Assembly (NCBI GenBank): GCA_016839555.1
Contig: JAEOUA010000010.1
Span: 310,001 to 374,000 of the forward strand
Source: Promethearchaeota archaeon
Lineage (GTDB): Archaea; Asgardarchaeota; Lokiarchaeia; Sigyniarchaeales; SOKP01
Direction: 5' to 3'
DNA length: 64,000 nt
Made by a program: the position numbers and the translations under genes. This document shows, one piece after another, positions 27,126-35,683 of the stretch; the first letter of the stretch is position 1, and each line of letters opens with the position of its first letter. The notes beneath the pieces are model-generated. The model saw only the letters and a list, made by a program, of their open reading frames with translations, did no database searches and was not told the DNA's origin.

Positions 27126-27228
27126 AATGAAACAGCTCTTCTTATATTTTCTAAATATTCTTTATTAAATCTATATTCAATAATTTTTATTGCTTAATAT
27201 ATTTTAAAAAAAATAAAAAAAATTAAGT

Positions 27229-27756
27229 CTAAGATACAATTAAATAGCTCCAAACTGCTTTAAATGTATATAATTTATTATTTAGAATAATAAAAATAAA
27301 ACTAATTAATCCAAAAATTTCTGTGGAAAGATAAAAGGGATTTGTAAATATTCTTTTCAACCATAGAAGCAATTCATCTCCTGTTGGAACAAATTCATAT
27401 TCCATAAACGGAAAAAATAATGGAATAGAAGGTAAATCCAATAAAAGATGAATAGATGTTCCAATAAGAAAAGAGATTGGAATTGAATAAATATTGTTAA
27501 TTTTATTAGATAATTTGGTATAGAATAATAATTTATTAATAACTAATACAAAAAGAAAACTTGTAAATAGAAAAAATAAAGTATGGCAAATATATCTTCC
27601 ATCTCCTAATCGAAATATAAACAGAAGTGCTTTATCTATAATATCAGGTAATATAGCCCCAATAATTAAGGCACATCTATTTATTTTAACTCTTTTTTTT
27701 ATATAAGGTATCTCAAATATAATTAAAGGAAAAGCAATATGAAATAATGGAAACAT
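27229..27756 (-). CDS. DUF457/YdjM-like membrane protein, copy 1
   Basis: 175 aa with four or five hydrophobic helices. Conserved polar points within the membrane part are LPDIIDK near residue 35, CHTLF, and HLLLDLPSIPLFFPF, the pattern of the YdjM/DUF457 metal-dependent hydrolase group. It is about half identical by eye to the next gene (27818), from which it is separated by 60 bp. Third gene of the operon that starts at 28531. Enzymatic activity of this family is not established. Confidence 0.7.
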   Translation of the reverse strand: MFPLFHIAFPLIIFEIPYIKKRVKINRCALIIGAILPDIIDKALLFIFRLGDGRYICHTLFFLFTSFLFVLVINKLLFYTKLSNKINNIYSIPISFLIGTSIHLLLDLPSIPLFFPFMEYEFVPTGDELLLWLKRIFTNPFYLSTEIFGLISFIFIILNNKLYTFKAVWSYLIVS

Positions 27757-27817
27757 GCTATTTTAAAAATATAATTATATAGATTAATTAATAAATCACA
27801 ATAAAAGAATATATTGG

Positions 27818-28357
27818 CTATTGAGTCTTACTAAAATACTGCCACATTTTTTTCAGACTATATAATTTATTATTAATTATTATAAATACTAACAATATTA
27901 AACCTATAATTTCCGTTGAGATTAAGATTGGATTAGATAAAAACTCGGTGATCCAACTGTTTACAGCAGCTCCAAAATAGGGAAAATAATAATAAACATG
28001 ATATTCAATAAAAGGATAAAATAATGGAATGTTGGGCAAATCTAATAAAAGATGAATAAATGTTCCTATAAAAAATGAAATGGCAATAGAATAGCTATTT
28101 TTAATTTTTTCAGAGAATCTGGTCAATAATAAAGCTTTATTAACTAAAAATATTAATAGAACACTGATAACAAGGAAAAAAAGGCTATGAGAAATAAATC
28201 TTCCATCCCCAACGCTAAAAAATAAAAATATTTTATCAATAATATCGGGTAGTAATGAAGCAATCAAAATAGTAAGTCTATTTACTTCAAATCGATTTTT
28301 AAGATAGGGAATTTCAAAAATGATCAAGGGGATTGCCATATGAAATAAAAAAAGCAT
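27818..28357 (-). CDS. DUF457/YdjM-like membrane protein, copy 2
   Basis: 179 aa, parallel to the 27229 protein through its whole length: LPDIIDK, SHSLF and HLLLDLPNIPLFYPF are all kept. The N-terminus FHMAIPLIIFEIP is also shared. The two arose by tandem duplication. It starts 15 bp after the stop of a 52-aa membrane protein gene. Confidence 0.7.
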   Translation of the reverse strand: MLFLFHMAIPLIIFEIPYLKNRFEVNRLTILIASLLPDIIDKIFLFFSVGDGRFISHSLFFLVISVLLIFLVNKALLLTRFSEKIKNSYSIAISFFIGTFIHLLLDLPNIPLFYPFIEYHVYYYFPYFGAAVNSWITEFLSNPILISTEIIGLILLVFIIINNKLYSLKKMWQYFSKTQ

Positions 28358-28372
28358 TTAAAACACCGTTTT

Positions 28373-28531
28373 TTAAAATCCATAAATATTTAGGATAAAA
28401 TTTACTATCTCTTTCCAAAAAAAGATGATAACAAAAATTATTGCAACTTGAATCGATATAGAGAGAGAACGTTTAATTAAATAACTATAGGGAATTAATT
28501 GACGAGGAGATTTGATTTTTGATTTACTCAT
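28373..28531 (-). CDS. 52-aa single-pass membrane protein leading the DUF457 operon
   Basis: ATG at 28531, stop at 28373. A basic N-terminal half (MSKSKIKSPRQLIPYSYLIKR) precedes one hydrophobic helix, ISIQVAIIFVIIFFW, and a short tail. The reading frame is tightly spaced (15 bp) to the DUF457 gene and on the same strand, which supports expression. Tail-anchored topology with the basic end inside is likely. It resembles small translocase-type subunits only in outline; no family is recognised. Confidence 0.5.
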   Translation of the reverse strand: MSKSKIKSPRQLIPYSYLIKRSLSISIQVAIIFVIIFFWKEIVNFILNIYGF

Positions 28532-28709
28532 TTTTATGGGATTTATTTAATCATATCTTAATTATTTTATAATTATAATAGAATTTTTTGAAATTTATAT
28601 TTCTTGCTTACCATAATTAGTTAAGGTTTCGACATTAATAATTTATTTTAATCCTTTGTATGGATTTTTTTTTAAAACTTTTATTGAGATAATACATTTC
28701 TATAAATTA

Positions 28710-29288
28710 ATGGTTAATTGGAACCAATGGTTTTATAAAAAGGCGCCCAAAATATTTAAAGAATGCGGTATAAAACCCGGAGATATCGTAATAGATTTTG
28801 GCGCTGGAGAGGGCGACTATACAATCCCTATCGCAACTATTATTAAGCAAGAAAATGTTCAAGGAAAAGTAATTGCAATTGATAAGGATGAATATGATTT
28901 GAATAGGTTAAAAAATAAAGCTCGAGAGCTAGATTTAATGAATAATATAGAAATTATTCATAATGATGGGGGACTTACTATAAATAAGCGGGAAAATTTT
29001 GCAGATGCTGTTTTGGTATTCGACGTTCTCCATTTTTTTACAAAAAATGAAAGAAATAAATTATACAAAGAAATTCATAGAGTCTTAGTCCCAGAAGGTT
29101 TACTTATCACTTTTCCTAATCATTATAGAGACTTGTATCCACTATGGAATCTGCGGGAAATGTCTTTAAATGATATTATTGAAGAAATTGAAGCTCATAA
29201 CTTTCAATTAAATTATCAATGGAATGGAGAATTAATTCATGATCATGGATGGTACAATGGTATTGTTCTTTCATTTAAAAAATTATAA
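28710..29288 (+). CDS. Class I SAM-dependent methyltransferase
   Basis: About 192 aa from ATG 28710. A TTG at 28656 would add 18 hydrophobic residues that do not fit the fold, so the ATG is preferred. Motif I is VIDFGAGEGDYT; the acidic end of strand 2 is AIDKDE; motif IV is DAVLVFDVLHFF; and LVPEGLLI follows, as in UbiE/Methyltransf_11 enzymes. Substrate unknown. Divergent from the DUF457 operon. Confidence 0.82.
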   Translation: MVNWNQWFYKKAPKIFKECGIKPGDIVIDFGAGEGDYTIPIATIIKQENVQGKVIAIDKDEYDLNRLKNKARELDLMNNIEIIHNDGGLTINKRENFADAVLVFDVLHFFTKNERNKLYKEIHRVLVPEGLLITFPNHYRDLYPLWNLREMSLNDIIEEIEAHNFQLNYQWNGELIHDHGWYNGIVLSFKKL

Positions 29289-29342
29289 GAAATTAGAGAT
29301 ATATTAATTCAGCTGGATTTTAAATTTGAGTGGTTTATAGGG

Positions 29343-29879
29343 TTAAAATTGGCAATTATTCAAGAATATCTCAGCGTCTGCTTTAGAAAAAAATATTAAA
29401 CGAACCTTTTCGATTTTGGGAAAAATATTTAATGATTCTTTTAGAATATTTGAAACTACTTTAGCTGCTTGATATTTTGGAAATGTATAAATTCCTGTTG
29501 AGATAGCGGGAAAAGCAATTGTTTTACAATCATTTTCGACAGCTACTTTTAAGCTATTTTTATAACAATTAGCTAATTCTTCATTAGGATCAGAAGATTG
29601 ACCATAAATAGGTCCTACTGTATGAATTATTTTGGGTTCTAAACGACCTCCAGAGGTAATTACAGCTTTGCCTGTTGGTAATCCCTCTGTGTATTGTTCT
29701 TTTCTAATTTTTTTACATTCTTCCTTGATCGCGGGACCTCCAGCCCTATGGATAGCTCCATCGACACCTCCCCCACCCATTAAGGATGAATTTGCAGCAT
29801 TAACAATGGCGTCCACCGATTCTTTAGTAATATCACCTACAGTAACTTCTATCTTTCCATTTAAAAATTTTTTCATCAT
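29343..29879 (-). CDS. Macrodomain protein (MacroD/YmdB-like ADP-ribosyl hydrolase)
   Basis: 178 aa single macrodomain. GDITKESVDAIVNAANSSLMGGGGVDGAIHRAGG at 19-50 is the ADP-ribose-binding and catalytic region of the MacroD type (Asn-Ala-Ala-Asn, then GGGGVDGAIH). TGKAVITSGGRL, HTVGPIYG and STGIYTFP complete the pocket. These enzymes remove ADP-ribose from proteins and hydrolyse O-acetyl-ADP-ribose, the by-product of sirtuins; a sirtuin is encoded about 8 kb away. Confidence 0.9.
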   Translation of the reverse strand: MMKKFLNGKIEVTVGDITKESVDAIVNAANSSLMGGGGVDGAIHRAGGPAIKEECKKIRKEQYTEGLPTGKAVITSGGRLEPKIIHTVGPIYGQSSDPNEELANCYKNSLKVAVENDCKTIAFPAISTGIYTFPKYQAAKVVSNILKESLNIFPKIEKVRLIFFSKADAEIFLNNCQF

Positions 29880-29996
29880 TTTAATTCCTTATTAAAATTT
29901 GTTTTTATTATTTACTCTGCTTAATGAATATTATAAATAAATCATCAAGTACTTATAGAAATAATTAAGGAAAGTTATCTTTTGATTCAAGCGTAT

Positions 29997-30794
29997 TCAA
30001 ATTTGTATTGTTTCCAAAACTTCATCTACTTCGTAATTTTCATGAACGATTTTATGAAGTGCTCTCACTATTTTGGTGGGATCTTCTGCCTGAAACACGT
30101 TTCTTCCAAATGCAACTCCAGAACCACCCGCTTGAATTGAATCATATACCATATTAAATAATTCTTCATTCGTATCCATTTTAGGTCCTCCCGCTATAAT
30201 TACAGGAATATGAACACTTTTTACAATATACTTAAAGGAATCTATATCACCAGTATAATTAGTTTTCACAATATCAGCTCCTAATTCTGCACCTACCCTT
30301 ACTGCGATATTAACAACATCAGGATCATGCTCCTCCGCAATTTTTCTACCTCTTGGGTACATCATTGCTAATAAGGGAACTCCCCATTCCCTACAGTCTT
30401 CAACCACTTTTTGGGCATCTTGAAGCATTTCAGGCTCATCGTCCGCTCCAATATTGATATGAATGGAAACAGCATCAGCGCCCATTTTTAACGCTCGTTC
30501 TACACTACACACTAATATTTTTTTATTTGGATCGGGCGCTAATTTTGTAGCACCAGAAAGGTGGACAATCAATCCAATATCTTTACCATATTTCCTATGA
30601 CCTGCACCAATCATTCCAGAATGCTCTAATACTGCATCAGCTCCTCCCATTGCCACTTTATCGACCATTGCAGCCATATCTTCAAGTCCTTTAATTGTTC
30701 CTACTGATAAACCATGATCCATTGGAATAATAATTGTTCTTCTTGACTCTCGATTAATAATTCTTTCAATTCTAATGCTTTTTCCTAAACTCAA
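29997..30794 (-). CDS. aroA': 2-amino-3,7-dideoxy-D-threo-hept-6-ulosonate synthase (ADTH synthase)
   Basis: 265 aa class-I aldolase close to the methanogen enzyme that starts archaeal aromatic amino-acid synthesis. PMDHG (Asp26), MMYPRG (Tyr146) and VKTNYTGD with the Schiff-base Lys177 are all present, and the C-terminal GRNVFQ...ALHKIVHEN pattern matches. It condenses a deoxy-hexulose phosphate with aspartate semialdehyde. A general class-I fructose-bisphosphate aldolase is the alternative, but the sequence is nearer ADTH synthase. No other shikimate gene is in the window. Confidence 0.85.
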   Translation of the reverse strand: MSLGKSIRIERIINRESRRTIIIPMDHGLSVGTIKGLEDMAAMVDKVAMGGADAVLEHSGMIGAGHRKYGKDIGLIVHLSGATKLAPDPNKKILVCSVERALKMGADAVSIHINIGADDEPEMLQDAQKVVEDCREWGVPLLAMMYPRGRKIAEEHDPDVVNIAVRVGAELGADIVKTNYTGDIDSFKYIVKSVHIPVIIAGGPKMDTNEELFNMVYDSIQAGGSGVAFGRNVFQAEDPTKIVRALHKIVHENYEVDEVLETIQI

Positions 30795-30926
30795 TTTATA
30801 TCACTTTTTATAACCTTTAATTTAAAATTTCTACATTAAATTACAAATTAATTAATTTTTTAAGATTAATAAACAATAAGTATTGAGAAAAAGATATATC
30901 GAATTGGGAATAATACAAAATATATA

Positions 30927-32375
30927 ATGAAAAAAAACCCGACAACCATTTTAATTTATCCACAACTGGAATTTGCCGGCGCTCAAATCCCTACCCCACC
31001 ATATTCAATTTTATTTATCGCTGATTACCTTTTAAAGCAAAATATAGACGTAAAAGTTTTCGATCTGCGATTTGATTCATATAAACAAGTAAAAGAAGCT
31101 CTTTCCAACAATGATATAGAATATATAGGAGTATCTGCCATGACGGGACCCCAAATTAATTATGCATTACAAATCACTAAATATCTTAAAAAAAATTTTA
31201 AATACATTAAAATTGTATGGGGGGGCATCCATGCAACAATTTTACCAGAACAAACCCTCCAAAATAAGCTAATCGATTTTGTTATTAGAGGAGAAGGTGA
31301 AAAACCATATTATGAGTTAATTAATGGTAAAAATATAAAGCAAATAAAGGGTCTCTCCTATAAAAATAAAAATAAAATCCATCATAATCCGAAATCAGAT
31401 CTTTTAAATAAATCAGAAATTAATGAACAAAAAATACCTTGGAAACTCATAAATTCGAAAAATTATATTCGAAATGGCAACTTTATTATTATAACAAGCA
31501 GAGGTTGTCCTTATAGATGTTCTTTTTGCTATAATAGTATCTTTAATAACAGATGGAGGGGATGGACTGCAGAAAAGTGTATGGAGGAGCTTGATAAAGC
31601 CGTTGATTATGGAGCAAAGAAGCTTACTTTTTATGATGATAATTTTTTTGCGAATTCCCAGCGGATTAAAGATTTATTTAAATATTTTAAAGAAAAGGAA
31701 CTAATATGGAAAGCTGAATTAAGGGTTGATCAGTTAAATTATTCATTGGCAATAAAAGCTAAAAATCATGGTTGTGAACAGTTATTTTTTGGCGCAGAAT
31801 CAGGTTCACAGAAGGTATTAGATATACTCAATAAAGAAGTTACTGTAAGTGATATAATTAATAGTGCCAGAATAGTGAATGATGTAGGTATACAAGCAGA
31901 TTATAGCTGGATGATTGGTATACCTGGCGAGAATTGTAATGATGTAAGAAAAACACTTTCACTTATTAAGAAAATTAGAGAGATCAATTCAAATTCTGAA
32001 TTTTCTATTAAAATTCTCTTTCCTTATCCCAAAACTGTGATATATGAGAAAGCATTAAAAAAAGGATTCAAACCTCCTCAAATTTTATCAGAATGGGGCA
32101 ATATTAGAAGAGAAAGAGCATCAAAATATCTGAAGCATAAAAATCTCCTAGAAATGATTGCAATTACTAGTGCAATTGTAGGAAAAAAAATATTTAAAGA
32201 AAATAATATACCTCCTCTTAAAATTCTAAGATTTTTTGCTGATTTCCGCTGGGATAAAGAGATCTTTAGTTTCGGTATTGAAAACTTCTTCTTTAAACTC
32301 TTTAAAGATGTAATTGAGAAGGTAATTTCTGATAAAGATACATCATATGATCCTTTTTCTCACAAAATTGTTTAA
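30927..32375 (+). CDS. B12-binding radical SAM protein
   Basis: 482 aa. The N-terminal cobalamin-binding Rossmann domain (1-125) has IYPQLEF and WGGIHATILPEQTL. The radical SAM barrel has the CxxxCxxC motif RGCPYRCSFCY (Cys194, Cys198, Cys201). GAESGSQKVLDILNK and the C-terminal helical part follow, as in BchE/hopanoid-type B12-radical-SAM methylases and related enzymes. It could modify a lipid, tetrapyrrole or other small molecule; the substrate cannot be told. Confidence 0.88.
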   Translation: MKKNPTTILIYPQLEFAGAQIPTPPYSILFIADYLLKQNIDVKVFDLRFDSYKQVKEALSNNDIEYIGVSAMTGPQINYALQITKYLKKNFKYIKIVWGGIHATILPEQTLQNKLIDFVIRGEGEKPYYELINGKNIKQIKGLSYKNKNKIHHNPKSDLLNKSEINEQKIPWKLINSKNYIRNGNFIIITSRGCPYRCSFCYNSIFNNRWRGWTAEKCMEELDKAVDYGAKKLTFYDDNFFANSQRIKDLFKYFKEKELIWKAELRVDQLNYSLAIKAKNHGCEQLFFGAESGSQKVLDILNKEVTVSDIINSARIVNDVGIQADYSWMIGIPGENCNDVRKTLSLIKKIREINSNSEFSIKILFPYPKTVIYEKALKKGFKPPQILSEWGNIRRERASKYLKHKNLLEMIAITSAIVGKKIFKENNIPPLKILRFFADFRWDKEIFSFGIENFFFKLFKDVIEKVISDKDTSYDPFSHKIV

Positions 32376-32499
32376 ACAATAAGAAGAGACATATTCATGA
32401 ATATGTCTTAAAAATATGAAAATATATTTACAGGAAATATAAAAATTAAGAATCAACATTTTTAATTAAATAATTAATATTTAGAGAACATGTAATTTA

Positions 32500-32652
32500 A
32501 TGGTTATTCCATCAACTTATTACCTAAAATTACAAAATATTAAATTAAGAACTGAAAATAGATTAAAAAGATATGGTTTTGCATTATTATATCTAATTCC
32601 ACTTGTTATATGGGCTTTTGGCGTCTATTTTATATTTGCATTTTTACTTTAA
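32500..32652 (+). CDS. Candidate 50-aa single-pass membrane protein
   Basis: ATG at 32500 to TAA at 32650-32652. A basic amphipathic N-terminus (LKLQNIKLRTENRLKRYG) is followed by one hydrophobic helix (ALLYLIPLVIWAFGVYFIFAFLL). It stands alone in the gap between the radical-SAM gene and the 32772 gene. Only the clear positive-inside topology supports it. Confidence 0.35.
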   Translation: MVIPSTYYLKLQNIKLRTENRLKRYGFALLYLIPLVIWAFGVYFIFAFLL

Positions 32653-32771
32653 GCTTAAATTATTTTCATAACAATAATATTTCATATTAATTTTGGATAA
32701 TAATTATAAAAGGAAATAAATAAATTAATAGAGGAAAAATTTATATAAAAAAAAGAGGGATTTAAAAATAT

Positions 32772-33254
32772 TTATACCCTTGAATCGCTGATTTCCGGCG
32801 GTGGGGTGGTCTTATTTTTTTCAAAAATATCACTCATTATTCGATAGAAATCTTTTCTTCTTTCTGTAAAATGAACCTTATCTTCTCCTTTATTTTGCTC
32901 AAGAGTAGCTTTCCAGGCAAAGACTGCAGGATTTCCTTTTTTCATTATTAAAGATCCCTTTTTACGTTTAAAACATTCAATTTTTAACACTCCTTTCGCT
33001 TCGTTGAGTGGTATAATTTGAGATACATCATGCCATCGAACCCATTTACTCGTTCCAGTCTTATACATAGGTGTATTAAACCCAACTTTCAGTCTCCATG
33101 CAAACCCATTATCACTTACCAATAATGTACCATGTTCACTGCCAAGTTTGCATTTGGAAGTAATTAAAACATCACCTATAGGATCAGAAGAAACCATTTT
33201 ATCAAAAACATCTTTTCTATCAGAAGAAAGTTCCCATCCTTCCATTACTGGCAT
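32772..33254 (-). CDS. Hypothetical protein, possible PH-like fold
   Basis: 160 aa soluble protein not recognised by family. The middle 35-130 alternates beta strands (TLLVSDNGFAWRLKVG, WVRWHDVSQIIPL, VLKIECFKRKKG, VFAWKATLE) and ends in an amphipathic helix (RRKDFYRIMSDIFEKN). That is the strand-strand-helix order of pleckstrin-homology-type modules, where the W-x-x-W region would be the inner strand. The C-terminus is proline-rich. A PH-like lipid or protein binder is a possibility, not established. Confidence 0.55.
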   Translation of the reverse strand: MPVMEGWELSSDRKDVFDKMVSSDPIGDVLITSKCKLGSEHGTLLVSDNGFAWRLKVGFNTPMYKTGTSKWVRWHDVSQIIPLNEAKGVLKIECFKRKKGSLIMKKGNPAVFAWKATLEQNKGEDKVHFTERRKDFYRIMSDIFEKNKTTPPPEISDSRV

Positions 33255-33493
33255 ATATTTTCACCTTATTTATTTCTTGGTAAAATAATATTTTTATAAA
33301 TATTGGATGAATTCTATTAAGAAATAATCCTATTAAAATTTTTATGAAAATATTAATTGTAGAAGTAATAGTAATTCTAAAAAGTCATAATAAAAAAAAG
33401 CTAAAATTGATTACAAAATAATAATATAATTATCCAAATTTTAAAATAACTTGATTCTTAGAAGATAATTAGAGTTAAAGTGAAATAGACTAT

Positions 33494-35617
33494 ATGAAAA
33501 ATGAAAAAAAATCTTCAAAAGAAGAATTCATCTTTGAATTTTACGAAGATTTAGAGCAAAACTTTGCTACAGAAATATCCTCTGTTTCAAGTCAATATAA
33601 TCAAATTAATTTTAAGCATAATTTAAATAAAGAACAGCTAAATATTATTAATAATATTCAAGGTCCCATGCTCGTAATTGCGGGCGCAGGTTCTGGAAAA
33701 ACTCGCACAATTATTTATGCTGTAGCCAAATTATTGCTCTCTGGTGTTCCTTCAAATAATATAATGCTGGTAACATTTACCAATAAAGCAGCAAAAGAAA
33801 TGATTGATAGGCTTGAGATATTATTAGGTAAAAAGCCAAAAGGAATTTGGGCAGGCACTTTTCATTCAATGGCCAATCGCTTTATTAGAAGATATGCTAA
33901 AACGCTTGGATTAAAAGCTAATTATACAATTATGGATCAAACTGATGCGAAAGCGTTAATGAAATTAGCAATGGAGGAGGTTAATATTTCGGAACTAGAA
34001 GAACGGTTCCCAACATCCGCCATGGCAAAAAATATTCTTTCATATTTAATTAATTGCAATAAGACAATTCGAGAAGTCATTTTATGGAAATATAGTGATT
34101 TTGATAAAGATATAATCGAAAATAAATTAAAAGAAGTTTATAAAAGATATGAGAAAAAAAAGGCTGAAGATGGCTTATTAGATTTCGATGATTTGTTGGT
34201 TTATTGGAATCGCTTATTGGATGAAAAATTAGTGGCTCGAATGATTGCTCGTAAAATAAAGTATATATTAGTTGATGAATATCAAGATACAAATCATATT
34301 CAAGATGAAATTATTCATAAAATAGTATCTTTAAATCCTGAGAAAAATGTCATGGTAGTTGGAGATGATGCCCAATCTATTTATGCTTTTCGCGGTGCTA
34401 ATTTTGAGAATATTCTTAATTTTGAAGAACGATATAAAAATTGTAAGAAATATAAAATAACTTCCAATTATAGAAGTGTTCCAGAAATTTTAGAATTAGC
34501 AAATGATTCTATAGAGCATAATAAATTTCAACATAAAAAAGAAATGAAACCTATTCGTTTTTCTACTGGAATAAAACCCTTTCTAGTAAGTGTTTCTGAA
34601 GATGAAGAACAAGCAAAATTTATCGCAAATCAAATCTTAAAATTAAGAACTGAAGGATATTATTTAAATGAAATTGCTGTGTTATTTCGAGCAAGTCGCC
34701 ATTCCCTTAAGATTGAACAGGAACTCCAGAATAAAAATATACCTTACGAAGTTCGAGCGGGTGTAGCATTTTTTGAAAAAGCGCATATAAAAGATGCGCT
34801 CGTTCATTTAAGAATAATAGAAAATTCTTATGATGAAATTGCTTGGTCTAGAATTTTCGCTCTTATTCCGGGATTAGGAAAAACATCTGGAAATAAAATA
34901 TTTTCAGAAATTTCCAAAACCGATAATCCTTTAGAAACTATTTTGAAAGATGATTTTTTTAAGAAAAAAATGAATGGCTCCAGAATTCCATCAGCTGGTA
35001 TCAAAAATCTAATTAATCATATAAAGCCATTAATTAAATATACCGCTGAAGAGGATCCTTCTGAACTATTATTGGAGGTTATTAATCTCCTTGAAGAATA
35101 TATAAGAGTAAGATATGAGAACGCAGAAGATAGGTTTGAAGATCTTAAAGCTTTAGCAATTTATTCTCAAAACTATCCTACAATTCGAAGGTTTTTAGAA
35201 ACTTTAAGCTTGAATAAATCTAATATTGAATCAAAAACAGTATTAACAGGTGATAAAACAGAACGAGAAAAACCTTTAATACTTTCCACGATCCATCGAG
35301 CAAAAGGATTAGAATGGCGAGTGGTATTTATTCCAATGCTCTGTGAGGGCTATTTTCCTTCATTTCAAGTAATTGGAGATCAAGATGCTTTAGAGGAAGA
35401 ACGCAGAGTATTCTATGTGGCAATTACACGGGCGAAGGACCAATTATATTTAATTACTCCTGCACTAATTCAGTCATGGAGGGGATTTAGAACGGCAACT
35501 ACTTCTCAATTTGTTGAGGAACTTAATTCAAATGTGTACAAAAGCTCATCGGTCAAATTTAAGAAAAAACAAAAAGCAAACTTCCTTACGGCTGATAAGT
35601 TATTAAAAAAAAGTTAA
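33494..35617 (+). CDS. UvrD/PcrA/Rep-type superfamily 1 DNA helicase
   Basis: 707 aa. Q-motif-like NKEQLNII at 45-52, Walker A GAGSGKTRT at 64-72, motif Ia TFTNKAAKEM, motif II VDEYQDTN, motif III GDDAQSIYAFRGA, motif V STIHRAKGLEW and motif VI VAITRAKDQLYL. It is a complete 3'-5' helicase of bacterial type for repair or replication restart. No AddA nuclease domain. The N-terminal 40 residues are an acidic extension. Bacterial-type UvrD in an archaeon suggests past transfer. Confidence 0.92.
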   Translation: MKNEKKSSKEEFIFEFYEDLEQNFATEISSVSSQYNQINFKHNLNKEQLNIINNIQGPMLVIAGAGSGKTRTIIYAVAKLLLSGVPSNNIMLVTFTNKAAKEMIDRLEILLGKKPKGIWAGTFHSMANRFIRRYAKTLGLKANYTIMDQTDAKALMKLAMEEVNISELEERFPTSAMAKNILSYLINCNKTIREVILWKYSDFDKDIIENKLKEVYKRYEKKKAEDGLLDFDDLLVYWNRLLDEKLVARMIARKIKYILVDEYQDTNHIQDEIIHKIVSLNPEKNVMVVGDDAQSIYAFRGANFENILNFEERYKNCKKYKITSNYRSVPEILELANDSIEHNKFQHKKEMKPIRFSTGIKPFLVSVSEDEEQAKFIANQILKLRTEGYYLNEIAVLFRASRHSLKIEQELQNKNIPYEVRAGVAFFEKAHIKDALVHLRIIENSYDEIAWSRIFALIPGLGKTSGNKIFSEISKTDNPLETILKDDFFKKKMNGSRIPSAGIKNLINHIKPLIKYTAEEDPSELLLEVINLLEEYIRVRYENAEDRFEDLKALAIYSQNYPTIRRFLETLSLNKSNIESKTVLTGDKTEREKPLILSTIHRAKGLEWRVVFIPMLCEGYFPSFQVIGDQDALEEERRVFYVAITRAKDQLYLITPALIQSWRGFRTATTSQFVEELNSNVYKSSSVKFKKKQKANFLTADKLLKKS

Positions 35618-35683
35618 TATAAGATAAGATTTTTTCCTAAGTTATTTATAATTAGAATAAATAATTACCCGCATTGAGAAAGT

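Noticed and set aside
28656..28709. TTG start for the methyltransferase
   Set aside because: The added residues are hydrophobic and unlike the family; the ATG at 28710 gives a normal N-terminus.
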